Positions 7,543 through 14,871 of a stretch of DNA of 64,000 nt are shown piece after piece. Position 1 is the first letter of the stretch, and every line of letters begins with the position of its first letter. The stretch covers positions 1 through 64,000 of the forward strand of contig RXJC01000004.1 in the NCBI GenBank assembly GCA_003963435.1, read 5' to 3'. Origin of the DNA: Bradyrhizobiaceae bacterium (GTDB taxonomy: Bacteria > Pseudomonadota > Alphaproteobacteria > Rhizobiales > Xanthobacteraceae). Below the pieces are notes generated by a model. It was not told the origin of the DNA. It saw nothing but the letters and a program-made list of their open reading frames with translations, and ran no database searches. A program made the translations under genes and the position numbers.

Positions 7543-9465
7543 CTAGCTCGCGAGCGGGAGGCGAACGGTGAACAGCGCCCCACCGAACTGCTGATTCTCC
7601 GCGGAAATCGTGCCGCGGTGGGCCTCGACGATCGTACGGACGATCGCCAGGCCCATCCCCATGCCCTCCGGCTTGGTGGTGAAGAACGGATCAAAAATGC
7701 TCTTGAGATCGGCAACCGCGATACCTGGCCCCGTGTCCCCAACGCGAATTTCCGCAAAGTTGCCCACGCGGGCCATGATCACGCTGACCTCGCGCTTGCC
7801 TGCCTGAACCTCTGAGATGGCATCCAGCGCGTTGAGGATGAGATTGAGCACCACCTGCTGCAGCTGGATGGGATCGCCCTTGACGTGCAGGTCAGTGTCG
7901 GTCGGCGCATAAAAGCTCAGCTCGATATTGCGCCATGCTGCGAGGTCACGCACAAACCCCATCACCTCGCGCACGGTCACGCTCAGCTCGATATCCCTGA
8001 GCTCGAACGGCGCTTTCCTCAGCATGCTGCGCAAGCGACGGATCACTTCGCTGGCGCGCTGGTCGTCACGCCTGATGTCGGCGATGATTTCGCTGATCTC
8101 AACAAGGTCGGGCGAGCCGCGTCTCAGTATCAGCTCCGCCGTTTCTGCGTTGGTCAGAATGGCGCCGAGCGGCTGGTTCAGCTCATGGGCGATCGACGCG
8201 GTGAGCTCGCCGACCGCCGAGTAGCGATTGAGGTGGGCGAGTTCGGCAAGGCGCTGCCGCGATTCGACCTCCGCCAGCCGCCGGCGCCGCCGCTCATGCA
8301 GCAAGCCGCTGATGAGGCCGGCCTGGATCAGGATAACTGCCGCGATCATGGCAAGCTGCCAACGATAGACTTCCCACAGCGCCGGCTGCCGAAACATGAT
8401 CTGGCTGCCTGCCGGCAACTTATTCTCGCTGATGCCCCAGCGTTGCAGTTCGCGCCAGTCGAACTTCGGAGCAGCGTATCTGACAGCGGCGGGCCTCACA
8501 TCGGCAGGCTTCTCGCCACCCAGGATTCGCACGGCAACGGTCGCGGTCAGCCGGCTGATCTCCTCGACCGAGTACATGGGACCGCCGACGATCTCCCGTC
8601 CGAAAAAGCCATCGTCGTAAGAAAAGATCGGAGCATTTGCCACTTCAAAGAGTGCCTGAAGCGCCCGATCGCCTTCGTAAGCGACGCCCGCCGCATCAAC
8701 GTTCATGAGATGCCAGAAGATCGCAGTATCGGGCGGCAGGGATGCGCAATTCTTCAGTATCGCGTCAAACGCCAGTCCGTCGTACCAGATGAACTCAAGC
8801 CTGCCGTTGAATAGATCTGCATCCTTTTGGATTTCGGCGCGCCAGACTCTTTCGTTTGGCGACGCACCATTGATCACGACGACTCTCTTCGTTGAGGGCA
8901 GAAGCTCGACGATCGTCTCGAAAGATCGCCGGAAGTCGTGTGCGACGGCGACAACCGTGTCTTCAGGGGATAAGCTCGCGAAATCCACACGGCGACGCTC
9001 GACGGCCGTCAGCACCATCGGTGTGTCGTGGAACAACTCCTCGCGGTTTCGCTGGACGAAATTTGCTGCCGGAGCCCCGATGGAAATAATCAGATCGGGG
9101 GGATGTACGGTGTTCAACTCCTTCAAATACGCGACGAAGGCGGGCTCGGGATTTTCATTGCTCGACCGCGCTGAAACCAGGGAATGATCTTGAATGTCCA
9201 GCTGCCACGGAGATAGCCGGCCCAATTGCTCGCGAATGCTCTTCGCATATTGCCCCCACGGCCTGAAATCGCGCCCGAACGAATGAAGGATGATGATTTT
9301 CTTAACATTGTCCGCGAGACAAGCTGAGCCAAGGGCGAAGCAGGCGACCAACACGACAACCGCGCCGGCCCACGCACGTCGGTGCACGCGGAATAGATCC
9401 AGGCGCATGAAATTCGGCCAGCGCGGATGCTGATGGGCCATTCTCATCGAATAACCATAGAGCAC
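7543..9465 (-). CDS. Sensor histidine kinase with ABC-substrate-binding-like periplasmic domain
   Basis: The protein has 640 residues from GTG 9465; ATG 9447 is an alternative. An N-terminal membrane segment precedes a roughly 330-residue extracytoplasmic domain of the ABC_sub_bind type (KIIILHSFGRDFRPWGQYAKS, PDLIISIGAPAANFVQRN, SYDDGFFGREIVGGPMYS). A second membrane helix follows. The kinase core has H-box IAHELNQPLGAILTNAE, N-box LQQVVLNLILNALDAI, and G-boxes GDTGPGI and GMGMGLAIV. It follows the YiaV-like gene by 47 bp and may share its transcript. No response regulator is adjacent; the FixJ-like gene at 26.3 kb is a candidate partner only by family. The ligand is unknown. Confidence 0.9.
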   Translation of the reverse strand: MLYGYSMRMAHQHPRWPNFMRLDLFRVHRRAWAGAVVVLVACFALGSACLADNVKKIIILHSFGRDFRPWGQYAKSIREQLGRLSPWQLDIQDHSLVSARSSNENPEPAFVAYLKELNTVHPPDLIISIGAPAANFVQRNREELFHDTPMVLTAVERRRVDFASLSPEDTVVAVAHDFRRSFETIVELLPSTKRVVVINGASPNERVWRAEIQKDADLFNGRLEFIWYDGLAFDAILKNCASLPPDTAIFWHLMNVDAAGVAYEGDRALQALFEVANAPIFSYDDGFFGREIVGGPMYSVEEISRLTATVAVRILGGEKPADVRPAAVRYAAPKFDWRELQRWGISENKLPAGSQIMFRQPALWEVYRWQLAMIAAVILIQAGLISGLLHERRRRRLAEVESRQRLAELAHLNRYSAVGELTASIAHELNQPLGAILTNAETAELILRRGSPDLVEISEIIADIRRDDQRASEVIRRLRSMLRKAPFELRDIELSVTVREVMGFVRDLAAWRNIELSFYAPTDTDLHVKGDPIQLQQVVLNLILNALDAISEVQAGKREVSVIMARVGNFAEIRVGDTGPGIAVADLKSIFDPFFTTKPEGMGMGLAIVRTIVEAHRGTISAENQQFGGALFTVRLPLAS

Positions 9466-9511
9466 TTTCTCTGCGGACGGGCAGATTCAATACCCTGCCC
9501 ATCGCTGCATT

Positions 9512-10747
9512 CTAGTGGCCACCGCTGAAGATCAGCGTCTTGAACGGCAGCAAGAGCGCCTGGATGCGCAGCAGCAGCGCATGGACGAATCCGATCGCGT
9601 CGATGGCATGGAGGGCAATACGCCTGCCGGTCGAGGTCTTGGGGTCGACGATCTCGTCGTGATTGCTGGTGTAGGCGTTCACGATGCAGGTGCTGCCGGC
9701 CGTGACACCGTCGAGGCCGCCCTTGTAGAGCGGCTCGAGAAACACCAATATCGTCCCGGGCTTGGCGAGGTTCTGCGCCTCGATGAGCTGTTCGCCGGTG
9801 CGAAACTGGCCGGCCGCGATGTAATCCTGCACGGCGGTCACGACCAGGGGAATGATGGCCCACGGCCTGGACGCGCAGGTGGCCTCGGCGACCATGCCCT
9901 CCTTCATCACACCCGCTTCGATCTGGCCGAAGCCGGCCTGCAGCCCCTTGCGGCCGGAACCTTCAGGAATCAAAATTCCCGCGGGCCGCATCAGCTGATT
10001 GACGACGTCGCCGGTGCGAACGAGAAACTGTTCGACACGTCCGTCGACGCCGGCACGGACGAAGGTCTTGTCGAGGTCGACCTGCGCCTCGGCCAGTGAC
10101 GCTTCCGCGCTCGCCTTCTGCGCCGGCAGCAGCGTCGACACCTGCAAGGCCGCCGATTCCTTCACAGCGGCCGCTGCATCTATCCCTGCCTGACGCTGCT
10201 CGACCACGACCTGAAGCTTCTCGATGTCGCGCTGCGGCACGATGCCGGGATTGCGGCGCTGCAGCTCCGTCTTGACCTCGAGCTCGTCCTTGGCCTGCTG
10301 ATAGCTGGCCCTGGCTTCCTGGATCTGCGCCTCAGCCTTGGCGACGTCGGCCCTCGCGGACGCCATGGAAGCATCGATCTCGGCGACCTTGCGCCTGGCC
10401 GTTTCGAGCGCTGCCGTCTGCTTCGAATTGTCCAGTCTGAAGAGGACATCGCCCTTCTTCACGGCCTGGCTGTAGCCGACATTGACCTCGGCGACACGGC
10501 CCGATCCCTCGGGCAGGATCGGGACGGTTCGGAACAATAACGCAGCGTTGGAGGTCGCCGGATGAAAGAAGAAGACGCTGGTGATCAACGCCACGGTCAG
10601 CATCAGGCAACCGGTGATGCCCCAGCGCAGCTCGTACCAGACGGAGAACAGCGTGATTTCCTTGCCGAACCGCTTTCCTTGCGCAAAGCGCCGATAGAGG
10701 TAGTCCGGGAGAATGGTCAACAGCGAGCAGATGATGAGCTCAAGCAT
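9512..10747 (-). CDS. yiaV: HlyD-family membrane-fusion/efflux periplasmic adaptor (YiaV-like)
   Basis: The protein has 411 residues. ATG 10747 is chosen because it begins MLELIICSLLTILPDYLYRR and overlaps the preceding stop by a few bases. Two N-terminal membrane helices lead into a biotinyl-lipoyl half motif (SGRVAEVNVGYSQAVKKGDVLFRLD). A long coiled-coil hairpin (about residues 110-230) and the second lipoyl half (KTFVRAGVDGRVEQFLVRTGDVV) follow. The C-terminus carries another hydrophobic helix. The pairing with a DUF3302 protein mirrors yiaW-yiaV of enterobacteria. No outer-membrane channel or pump gene is adjacent, so the export substrate is unknown. Confidence 0.88.
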   Translation of the reverse strand: MLELIICSLLTILPDYLYRRFAQGKRFGKEITLFSVWYELRWGITGCLMLTVALITSVFFFHPATSNAALLFRTVPILPEGSGRVAEVNVGYSQAVKKGDVLFRLDNSKQTAALETARRKVAEIDASMASARADVAKAEAQIQEARASYQQAKDELEVKTELQRRNPGIVPQRDIEKLQVVVEQRQAGIDAAAAVKESAALQVSTLLPAQKASAEASLAEAQVDLDKTFVRAGVDGRVEQFLVRTGDVVNQLMRPAGILIPEGSGRKGLQAGFGQIEAGVMKEGMVAEATCASRPWAIIPLVVTAVQDYIAAGQFRTGEQLIEAQNLAKPGTILVFLEPLYKGGLDGVTAGSTCIVNAYTSNHDEIVDPKTSTGRRIALHAIDAIGFVHALLLRIQALLLPFKTLIFSGGH

Positions 10748-11198
10748 GGCTGCGCACCTTGTGGTCGGCGTCCACGTCCTGTTCGTTCCGGTCGATCGAG
10801 GCAGGGGCCACGGCCGTACCTGGTTGCGATGCGGCATCCGTGGTATTCGGCGCTGTGCTGTCTGCGATCTTCTCCACCGAGCCGGCAATGCTGCGCAGCG
10901 GCGTTCCGAAGTCCGGCAGCTCGATCAGCGCAAGCATCAGGGCCGCGATCCAGTACAGATGCTCATGCGTGAACAGCGCGATCAGTCCCAGCACGGCCAC
11001 GATCTCGAACTGCAGCTTCTGGGTCTTGTGCGCCATGCGCTCGGGCAGGCTGTGCAAATGCCAGTACAAAAGCCCCACCGCGAAAACGGCCGCGATCAGG
11101 ATGATGCCCGTCACGATCATCAGCACGTCGGTTTCGCCAGGCGAGATGATGTAGAAGGGCAGATGGTGTGGTGCCATCGGATGAAGCTGCTCGCTCAA
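10740..11198 (-). CDS. yiaW: DUF3302 inner-membrane protein (YiaW-like)
   Basis: The protein has 152 residues and starts at ATG 11198. One N-terminal membrane helix (DVLMIVTGIILIAAVFAVGL) is followed by the signature YWHLHSLPERMAHKTQKLQF. A second helical segment (VAVLGLIALFTHEHLYWIAA) and a disordered Pro/Ala tail complete it. It overlaps the YiaV-like gene and both probably form one complex. The divergent intergenic region upstream holds a FixK box 78 bp away. Confidence 0.87.
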   Translation of the reverse strand: MSEQLHPMAPHHLPFYIISPGETDVLMIVTGIILIAAVFAVGLLYWHLHSLPERMAHKTQKLQFEIVAVLGLIALFTHEHLYWIAALMLALIELPDFGTPLRSIAGSVEKIADSTAPNTTDAASQPGTAVAPASIDRNEQDVDADHKVRSHA

Positions 11199-11269
11199 CG
11201 TGCTCTCCTGATCAGGGACCTGCTGCCGCGGTCCTTATAGCAGATTGGCGACGGCCGACCCTGCTTTGC

Positions 11270-11283
11270 TTGATTTGAATCAA
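11270..11283. promoter_or_regulatory. FixK/FNR-type box between yiaW-like and PPK2 operons
   Basis: TTGAT-N4-ATCAA is a perfect dyad centred 74 bp upstream of the plus-strand gene at 11350 and 78 bp upstream of the minus-strand gene starting at 11198. It may drive both. Confidence 0.78.
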
Positions 11284-11349
11284 CGGAATGGCGCCCGTCC
11301 GACCTAGCCTTGCTCAAGCACTGAAGCAGAGCAGCAGGAGACATCGGCA

Positions 11350-11805
11350 ATGTCCGCCAATCTCGACAGCATGATCCCCAACGCCACGCAAATCCGCAAG
11401 GAAGCGGCCCTCAAGGAGGCCGAGAAGGCGGAGGAATATGCCCGCCTGGCCGCCGCGGCAGAGGCCGAAAAGCACGCCCTGATCGAGCGGCTGAGCAAAC
11501 CCTCCGGCAAGACCGAGGAAGAGAAGATCCAGCTCGCCGCGACCATCATCCAGCGTGCAGTGCGAAACGGGATGACCGAGGTGCAGGTCTATCGCTTTCC
11601 CAACACGCTGTGCACCGACAAGGGGCGCGCCATCAACCAGCAGGAAGCAGGCTGGGAGAAGACGCTGACCGGTATCCCGAAGGAAATCTTCCAGCTCTGG
11701 ACGGACTATCTGAAGCCGCGCGGCTATCGCATCAGCTACCAGATCATCGATTTCCCCGGCGGCATGCCGGGCGACATCGGCGTCACGATTTCCTGGGGTG
11801 GCTGA
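11350..11805 (+). CDS. Conserved hypothetical protein in operon with PPK2
   Basis: The protein has 151 residues, with AGGAG about 10 bases before ATG 11350. The N-terminal third is a charged helix or coiled coil rich in Ala/Glu (EAALKEAEKAEEYARLAAAA). The C-terminal part is compact (TEVQVYRFPNTLCTDKGRAI, LKPRGYRISYQIIDFPGG). There is no signal peptide or membrane helix. It lies 38 bp upstream of ppk2 and shares the FixK box. I do not recognise the family. Confidence 0.8.
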   Translation: MSANLDSMIPNATQIRKEAALKEAEKAEEYARLAAAAEAEKHALIERLSKPSGKTEEEKIQLAATIIQRAVRNGMTEVQVYRFPNTLCTDKGRAINQQEAGWEKTLTGIPKEIFQLWTDYLKPRGYRISYQIIDFPGGMPGDIGVTISWGG

Positions 11806-11843
11806 TCCTTGCCCCCTGGGGCCGATCTGACGAAAGGTAGTGC

Positions 11844-12644
11844 ATGGCAAACGACGGGGCCGGGGCGCGGATGAAGCGCAAAGTCTACGAGAAGGAGCTG
11901 AAGAAGCTCCAAGTTGAGCTATGCCACCTCCAGGAATGGACCAGAACGACCGGGGCTCGGGTGATCGTCCTGTTCGAGGGACGGGACGCGGCCGGCAAGG
12001 GCGGCACGATCAAGGCGATCACCGAGAAGGTCAGCCCGCGCGTGTTCCGCGTGACCGCCCTTCCGGCGCCTTCCGATCGCGAGAAATCGCAGCTCTTCCT
12101 GCAGCGCTACATGCAGCACTTTCCGGCGGCCGGCGAGATCGTGATCTTCGACCGCAGCTGGTATAATCGCGCGGGCGTCGAATATGTGATGGGATTCTGC
12201 TCGAAGGACCAGCATCAGCGGTTCCTGTCGCTGTGCCCCGAGATCGAACGGTACATCGTCGATGGCGACATCATCCTGATCAAGCTCTGGCTCGAAGTGG
12301 GAATGGACGAGCAGGAGCGCCGTTTCAAGGCGCGCATTGACGACCCACTGCGGCAATGGAAGCTCAGCCCGATGGACCTGGAATCCTATCGACGCTGGTA
12401 CGACTACTCGCGAGCTCGCGACCTGATGCTGAAGGCGACCAACTCCGAGCATGCGCCTTGGACCCTCGTCCGCTCCGACGACAAGCGGCGGGCGCGGCTG
12501 AACTGTATCGCGCACCTTCTGAAGTCAATTCCCTACAAGCGCATCAAGAAGGACAAGGTCAAGCTTCCGAAGCGCTCCGGCAAAGGACGCTACGACGATC
12601 AGGCTGCTCTGAAGGGCGTGAACTTCGTCGAAGAACGCTACTGA
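11844..12644 (+). CDS. ppk2: Polyphosphate kinase 2
   Basis: The protein has 266 residues from ATG 11844, with AAAGG upstream. It transfers phosphate between polyphosphate and nucleoside di- or monophosphates. The PPK2 core is complete: Walker A GRDAAGKGG at residues 46-54, the lid-side RVTALPAPSDREKSQ, the Walker B-like VIFDRSWYNRAGVE, and DPLRQWKLSPMDLESYRRW near the C-terminus. Length fits the single-domain class. Position behind a FixK box suggests use when respiration is limited, with polyphosphate serving as a nucleotide phosphorylation reserve (inference). Which PPK2 subclass, and hence AMP or ADP preference, was not determined. Confidence 0.95.
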   Translation: MANDGAGARMKRKVYEKELKKLQVELCHLQEWTRTTGARVIVLFEGRDAAGKGGTIKAITEKVSPRVFRVTALPAPSDREKSQLFLQRYMQHFPAAGEIVIFDRSWYNRAGVEYVMGFCSKDQHQRFLSLCPEIERYIVDGDIILIKLWLEVGMDEQERRFKARIDDPLRQWKLSPMDLESYRRWYDYSRARDLMLKATNSEHAPWTLVRSDDKRRARLNCIAHLLKSIPYKRIKKDKVKLPKRSGKGRYDDQAALKGVNFVEERY

Positions 12645-12664
12645 ACAAGGGGTCCAGATCGACC

Positions 12665-12695
12665 AGAATAGGCCGCGCGATGCGCGGCCTATTCT
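12665..12695. terminator. Bidirectional hairpin terminator
   Basis: A perfect 14-bp inverted repeat (AGAATAGGCCGCGC and its complement) with a 3-nt loop lies between the convergent ppk2 and SYLF-like genes. It likely ends transcription from both sides. Confidence 0.75.
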
Positions 12696-12709
12696 GTTGC
12701 GTCACCAAT

Positions 12710-13135
12710 CTATTTCAGCCGGATCGTGACTCCGCCGACGGCCGCCGACACCTCGGCGCCCACCTTCGGCCCGCTGAGCTGCAGGATCACGCCGTTCGCG
12801 TTTTGCAGCTGGACCGCTCCGGCACCGGCCGCAACGGCGCCGCCGGCCCCGCCCACCACGTAGGAGCCTTCGATCGATGCCGGCCCCCGCAAGTTCAAGG
12901 CGCGGCCGACCAGCTTGGTGGTCGAGGCGCCGATCGTGAAGCCGACGCTCATGCCCGAGACCGTGAAGGGATAGTTCTTGCCGCGCAGGTGCAGCACGCC
13001 CTCGCCGCCTCCGACACCGACGATGAACCCGCCCTTGGTGAAGACCACGGCGACGCTGCCGGTTTCGGCGCGCGAGGGCGCGCTGAAGCTGGCGACGCCG
13101 AGAACCAGAGCAGCAATGGCAACGAATTTCTTCAT
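12710..13135 (-). CDS. Small exported protein, SYLF/EipA-like, copy B
   Basis: The protein has 141 residues from ATG 13135, with AGGGGAA upstream. A signal peptide (MKKFVAIAALVLGVASF, cleavage near SRAET) precedes VAVVFTKGGFIVGVGGGEGVL, YPFTVSGMSVGFTIGAS and LQNANGVILQLSGPKVG. It is clearly paralogous to the protein at 4437-4871, sharing the G-G-G loop, YPF.V.G.S.G and NANGV segments. It is the third gene of the decarboxylase-transporter operon. Envelope location is likely; a lipid-binding or stress role as in SYLF proteins is only an inference. Confidence 0.8.
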   Translation of the reverse strand: MKKFVAIAALVLGVASFSAPSRAETGSVAVVFTKGGFIVGVGGGEGVLHLRGKNYPFTVSGMSVGFTIGASTTKLVGRALNLRGPASIEGSYVVGGAGGAVAAGAGAVQLQNANGVILQLSGPKVGAEVSAAVGGVTIRLK

Positions 13136-13158
13136 GACTTTCCCCTGAGTTTGGCTCG

Positions 13159-14859
13159 CTATTGAGCCAGCAGCATTGCGAAGTAGCCGAACACGGTGAG
13201 CAGGATGCCCGAGACGGCATAGCCGACCGGAAAACCGATCCAGGGCACGGAGCTCTGAATTTCCACCGCAGCCTCCCGGCAAGGGCCGGAGTGCGAGCGC
13301 GCCCCGGCCACGCCGCCCATCAAGACGGCGGGATTGATCTTGAAGACGTGGAATCCGATCGCCCAGACGATGAACGGCGGGATCGTGCAGGCGATGAAGC
13401 CGACCAGGAAGATCTTCAGCGCGACCGCACCGGTGAGCTGAGCCAGGAGACCCGCGCCGGCATTGACGCCGACGATGGCGACAAAGACGACGAGGCCGAG
13501 ATCCTCCAGCACGTTGCGCGCCGCGTTCGGCGTGTTGCCGAAGAAGCGCAGCCGCGACACGATGGAGGAGACGATCACGCCTGACAGCAACAGCCCGCCC
13601 GCGTTGCCGAGGCCGATCTTGGCGCCGAACGCCGGGAATTCGATCATCCCGATCAGGAAGCCGATGATCATGCCGACCGACAGGGTCAGCAGGTCGGTCG
13701 ACGTGTTGGTCCTGGCAATACGGCCCCACATGTCGCCGAGCTCGTTGACGGCGGACTTCAGGCCGACCACCGAGACGATGTCCATCCGCTCCAGCTTGGT
13801 CTTCAGGCCGGCCGGGATCTGCACGCCGCCGCGCTCGACCTTGGTGACCTGCAACTGGCCGGCGATCGCGGTGTCACGGAAGGACTCGAACGTGCGTCCC
13901 ACCATGTCCTTGTTGGTGACGAGGATGTCCGCCTGGTCCATGGGAATGCCGAGCGTCTTGGCGTCGGCGACCTCGGGACCGATCAGGCCCATCTTGTCGG
14001 TGAGATGCTCGGTCGAGCCGCCAAGGGCGACGATGTCGCCCTTTTGCAGTATGAGGTCGGCGTCGGCACCCTGCGGCTCGCCGTTCCGGCCCACGTTCAC
14101 GATGCGGTACTCCGGATTCATCGCCCGGAACTTTGCGATGCTCATCCCGGCGGTTGCAGGATTCTCCAACCGATAGGCACGCAGCCCGAACTGGCGATAG
14201 CCGGTGAGGCCGCCGCCTTCGAGATCCTTGACGCCGAACTCCTGCTCATACTGCTTCGCAGCAGCCTTCGCGTCGACGCCCCACCAGCGCGGCAGATATT
14301 TGCAGATCAGGATGATGCCGACGGTGCCCCAGATGTACGTGATGCCGTAGGACAGCGCGATCATGCCCGATGCGTCCTCCGGCTTCATCCCCGCGGGCAG
14401 CTTGACGACACCTGATGTGACCGCCTGCTCCGCCGAGCCAATGGCGGCCGACATGGTCTGCGATCCCGCCAGCATGCCGCCGGCCGCACCGGGTGGCAGT
14501 GCAAAGAGCTTCGCACCGATGACCACCAGCGCAAGGCCGAGCACGCTCGAGACGACGGCGAGAATGCAGAACTTGAGGCCGTCGCCCTTCAGGCTGTTGA
14601 CGAAGGAGGGGCCGACGCGCAAGCCCACACCGTACATGAAGAGATAGTAGAACAAGCTCTTGGCGAAATTGTTCAGCTCGAGCTTCACGCCGTAGGTCGA
14701 AGCCCACACCGACAGGCCCGCCCCCACCACGATGGCACCGGCGACCATGCCGAGACCATAGCCCTTGATGCTGGCCCGGCCGATATAGACGGCGAGGCCG
14801 ACGACGAAGAACAGCAGCAGAAATGGATACTGCTGAAGGAATGTGAAAAAGCCCTGCAT
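13159..14859 (-). CDS. Aspartate:alanine exchanger (AAE) family transporter
   Basis: The protein has 566 residues. Six or so N-terminal membrane helices hold FLLLFFVVGLAVYIGRASIKG and YLFMYGVGLRVGPSFVNSLKG. Two cytoplasmic TrkA-C/RCK_C-like domains follow (RIVNVGRNGEPQGADADLIL and GVQIPAGLKTKLERMDIVSV). A second membrane block ends near SGILLTVFGYFAMLLAQ. AAE members exchange an amino acid for its decarboxylation product. It starts 13 bp after the stop of a PLP basic amino acid decarboxylase. A precursor/product antiport that makes a proton-motive cycle is therefore a reasonable inference. Confidence 0.9.
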   Translation of the reverse strand: MQGFFTFLQQYPFLLLFFVVGLAVYIGRASIKGYGLGMVAGAIVVGAGLSVWASTYGVKLELNNFAKSLFYYLFMYGVGLRVGPSFVNSLKGDGLKFCILAVVSSVLGLALVVIGAKLFALPPGAAGGMLAGSQTMSAAIGSAEQAVTSGVVKLPAGMKPEDASGMIALSYGITYIWGTVGIILICKYLPRWWGVDAKAAAKQYEQEFGVKDLEGGGLTGYRQFGLRAYRLENPATAGMSIAKFRAMNPEYRIVNVGRNGEPQGADADLILQKGDIVALGGSTEHLTDKMGLIGPEVADAKTLGIPMDQADILVTNKDMVGRTFESFRDTAIAGQLQVTKVERGGVQIPAGLKTKLERMDIVSVVGLKSAVNELGDMWGRIARTNTSTDLLTLSVGMIIGFLIGMIEFPAFGAKIGLGNAGGLLLSGVIVSSIVSRLRFFGNTPNAARNVLEDLGLVVFVAIVGVNAGAGLLAQLTGAVALKIFLVGFIACTIPPFIVWAIGFHVFKINPAVLMGGVAGARSHSGPCREAAVEIQSSVPWIGFPVGYAVSGILLTVFGYFAMLLAQ

Positions 14860-14871
14860 GTCCGGTCCCCT

